Positions 32,692 through 32,801 of a stretch of 32,801 bases of DNA are shown here, in pieces. Where the stretch lies: NCBI GenBank assembly GCA_905236355.1, contig CAJOPG010000011.1:1-32801 (forward strand), read 5' to 3'. Source of the stretch: Paludibacteraceae bacterium (lineage in GTDB: Bacteria; Bacteroidota; Bacteroidia; Bacteroidales; Paludibacteraceae). Every line of letters begins with the position of its first letter. The stretch's first letter is position 1. The notes beneath the pieces are model-generated. The model saw only the letters and a list, made by a program, of their open reading frames with translations, ran no database searches and was not told where the DNA came from. Both the position numbers and the translations under genes were made by a program.

Positions 32692-32801
32692 CAAAAAAAC
32701 ACTTTATGTCCAATTATCCCAAATCGGTCATTAGACTGTTTCACGCTTACACGACTTTCTTTTTGTTATCTTTTTTGCCGATTTTCAGTTACAATGGAAC
32801 C
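32692..32801. other. Window end, no gene recognised
   Basis: A 110-base A/T-rich stretch upstream of the cysK promoter. No frame, consensus promoter or hairpin that I can support. Confidence 0.5.

Overview
The window reads as chromosome of a Bacteroidota bacterium, most likely order Bacteroidales (Prevotellaceae-like; the genus is a guess). The main evidence is the recurring promoter signature of this phylum, a TAnnTTTG -7 box (usually TATCTTTG) with TTTG about 20 nt upstream, seen ahead of many genes on both strands. Starts generally lack Shine-Dalgarno sequences, and several secreted proteins carry type IX secretion (T9SS)-like C-terminal tails. There is no sign of an integrated phage, IS element or CRISPR array.

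Layout. 57-3049: a RelA/SpoT-family enzyme whose hydrolase site looks destroyed (minus strand), then a membrane-anchored protein of unknown function. 3050-5762: rsmD, then on the minus strand a small outer-membrane barrel and an OB-fold-like lipoprotein. 5957-7386: the infC-rpmI-rplT operon, with infC apparently starting at a non-AUG codon. 7391-10946: a CNNM/CorC-type membrane protein (possibly leaderless mRNA) and a PpiD-like periplasmic chaperone. 10987-15379: an AmpG-like transporter, a TPR/transmembrane/HTH regulator, a small secreted protein with inverted repeats over its promoter, and a methyltransferase. 15392-19047: a small secreted protein, pssA, and a secreted endonuclease I. 19046-19438: an orphan 130-aa gene. 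19921-27744: a tight three-gene operon of two paralogous IgGFc-binding/PKD/T9SS surface proteins flanking an unusual OmpA-family barrel protein. 28060-30223: a PAP2 phosphatase and a CstA transporter whose 3' ends overlap on opposite strands. 30357-30521: tRNA-Val. 30552-32691: the minus-strand cysK-cysE operon for cysteine synthesis.

The most notable signal is the leader of cysK-cysE. It encodes a 15-residue peptide containing Cys-Cys-Cys, followed by three RNA segments that can form either an antiterminator or an intrinsic terminator ending in nine U residues. This has all the parts of a ribosome-mediated, cysteine-sensing transcription attenuator. Two other signals recur or are unexpected: four intergenic arrays of about 11-bp tandem units with different sequences but the same period, and an apparent AUA start with a perfect Shine-Dalgarno for infC.

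How the genes work together: cysK and cysE form the two-step serine-to-cysteine pathway; infC, rpmI and rplT are translation genes; the 19921-27744 operon probably builds a peptidoglycan-anchored surface structure; pssA and the PAP2 phosphatase act on membrane lipids. All function calls rest on motif reading by eye; no database search was possible.
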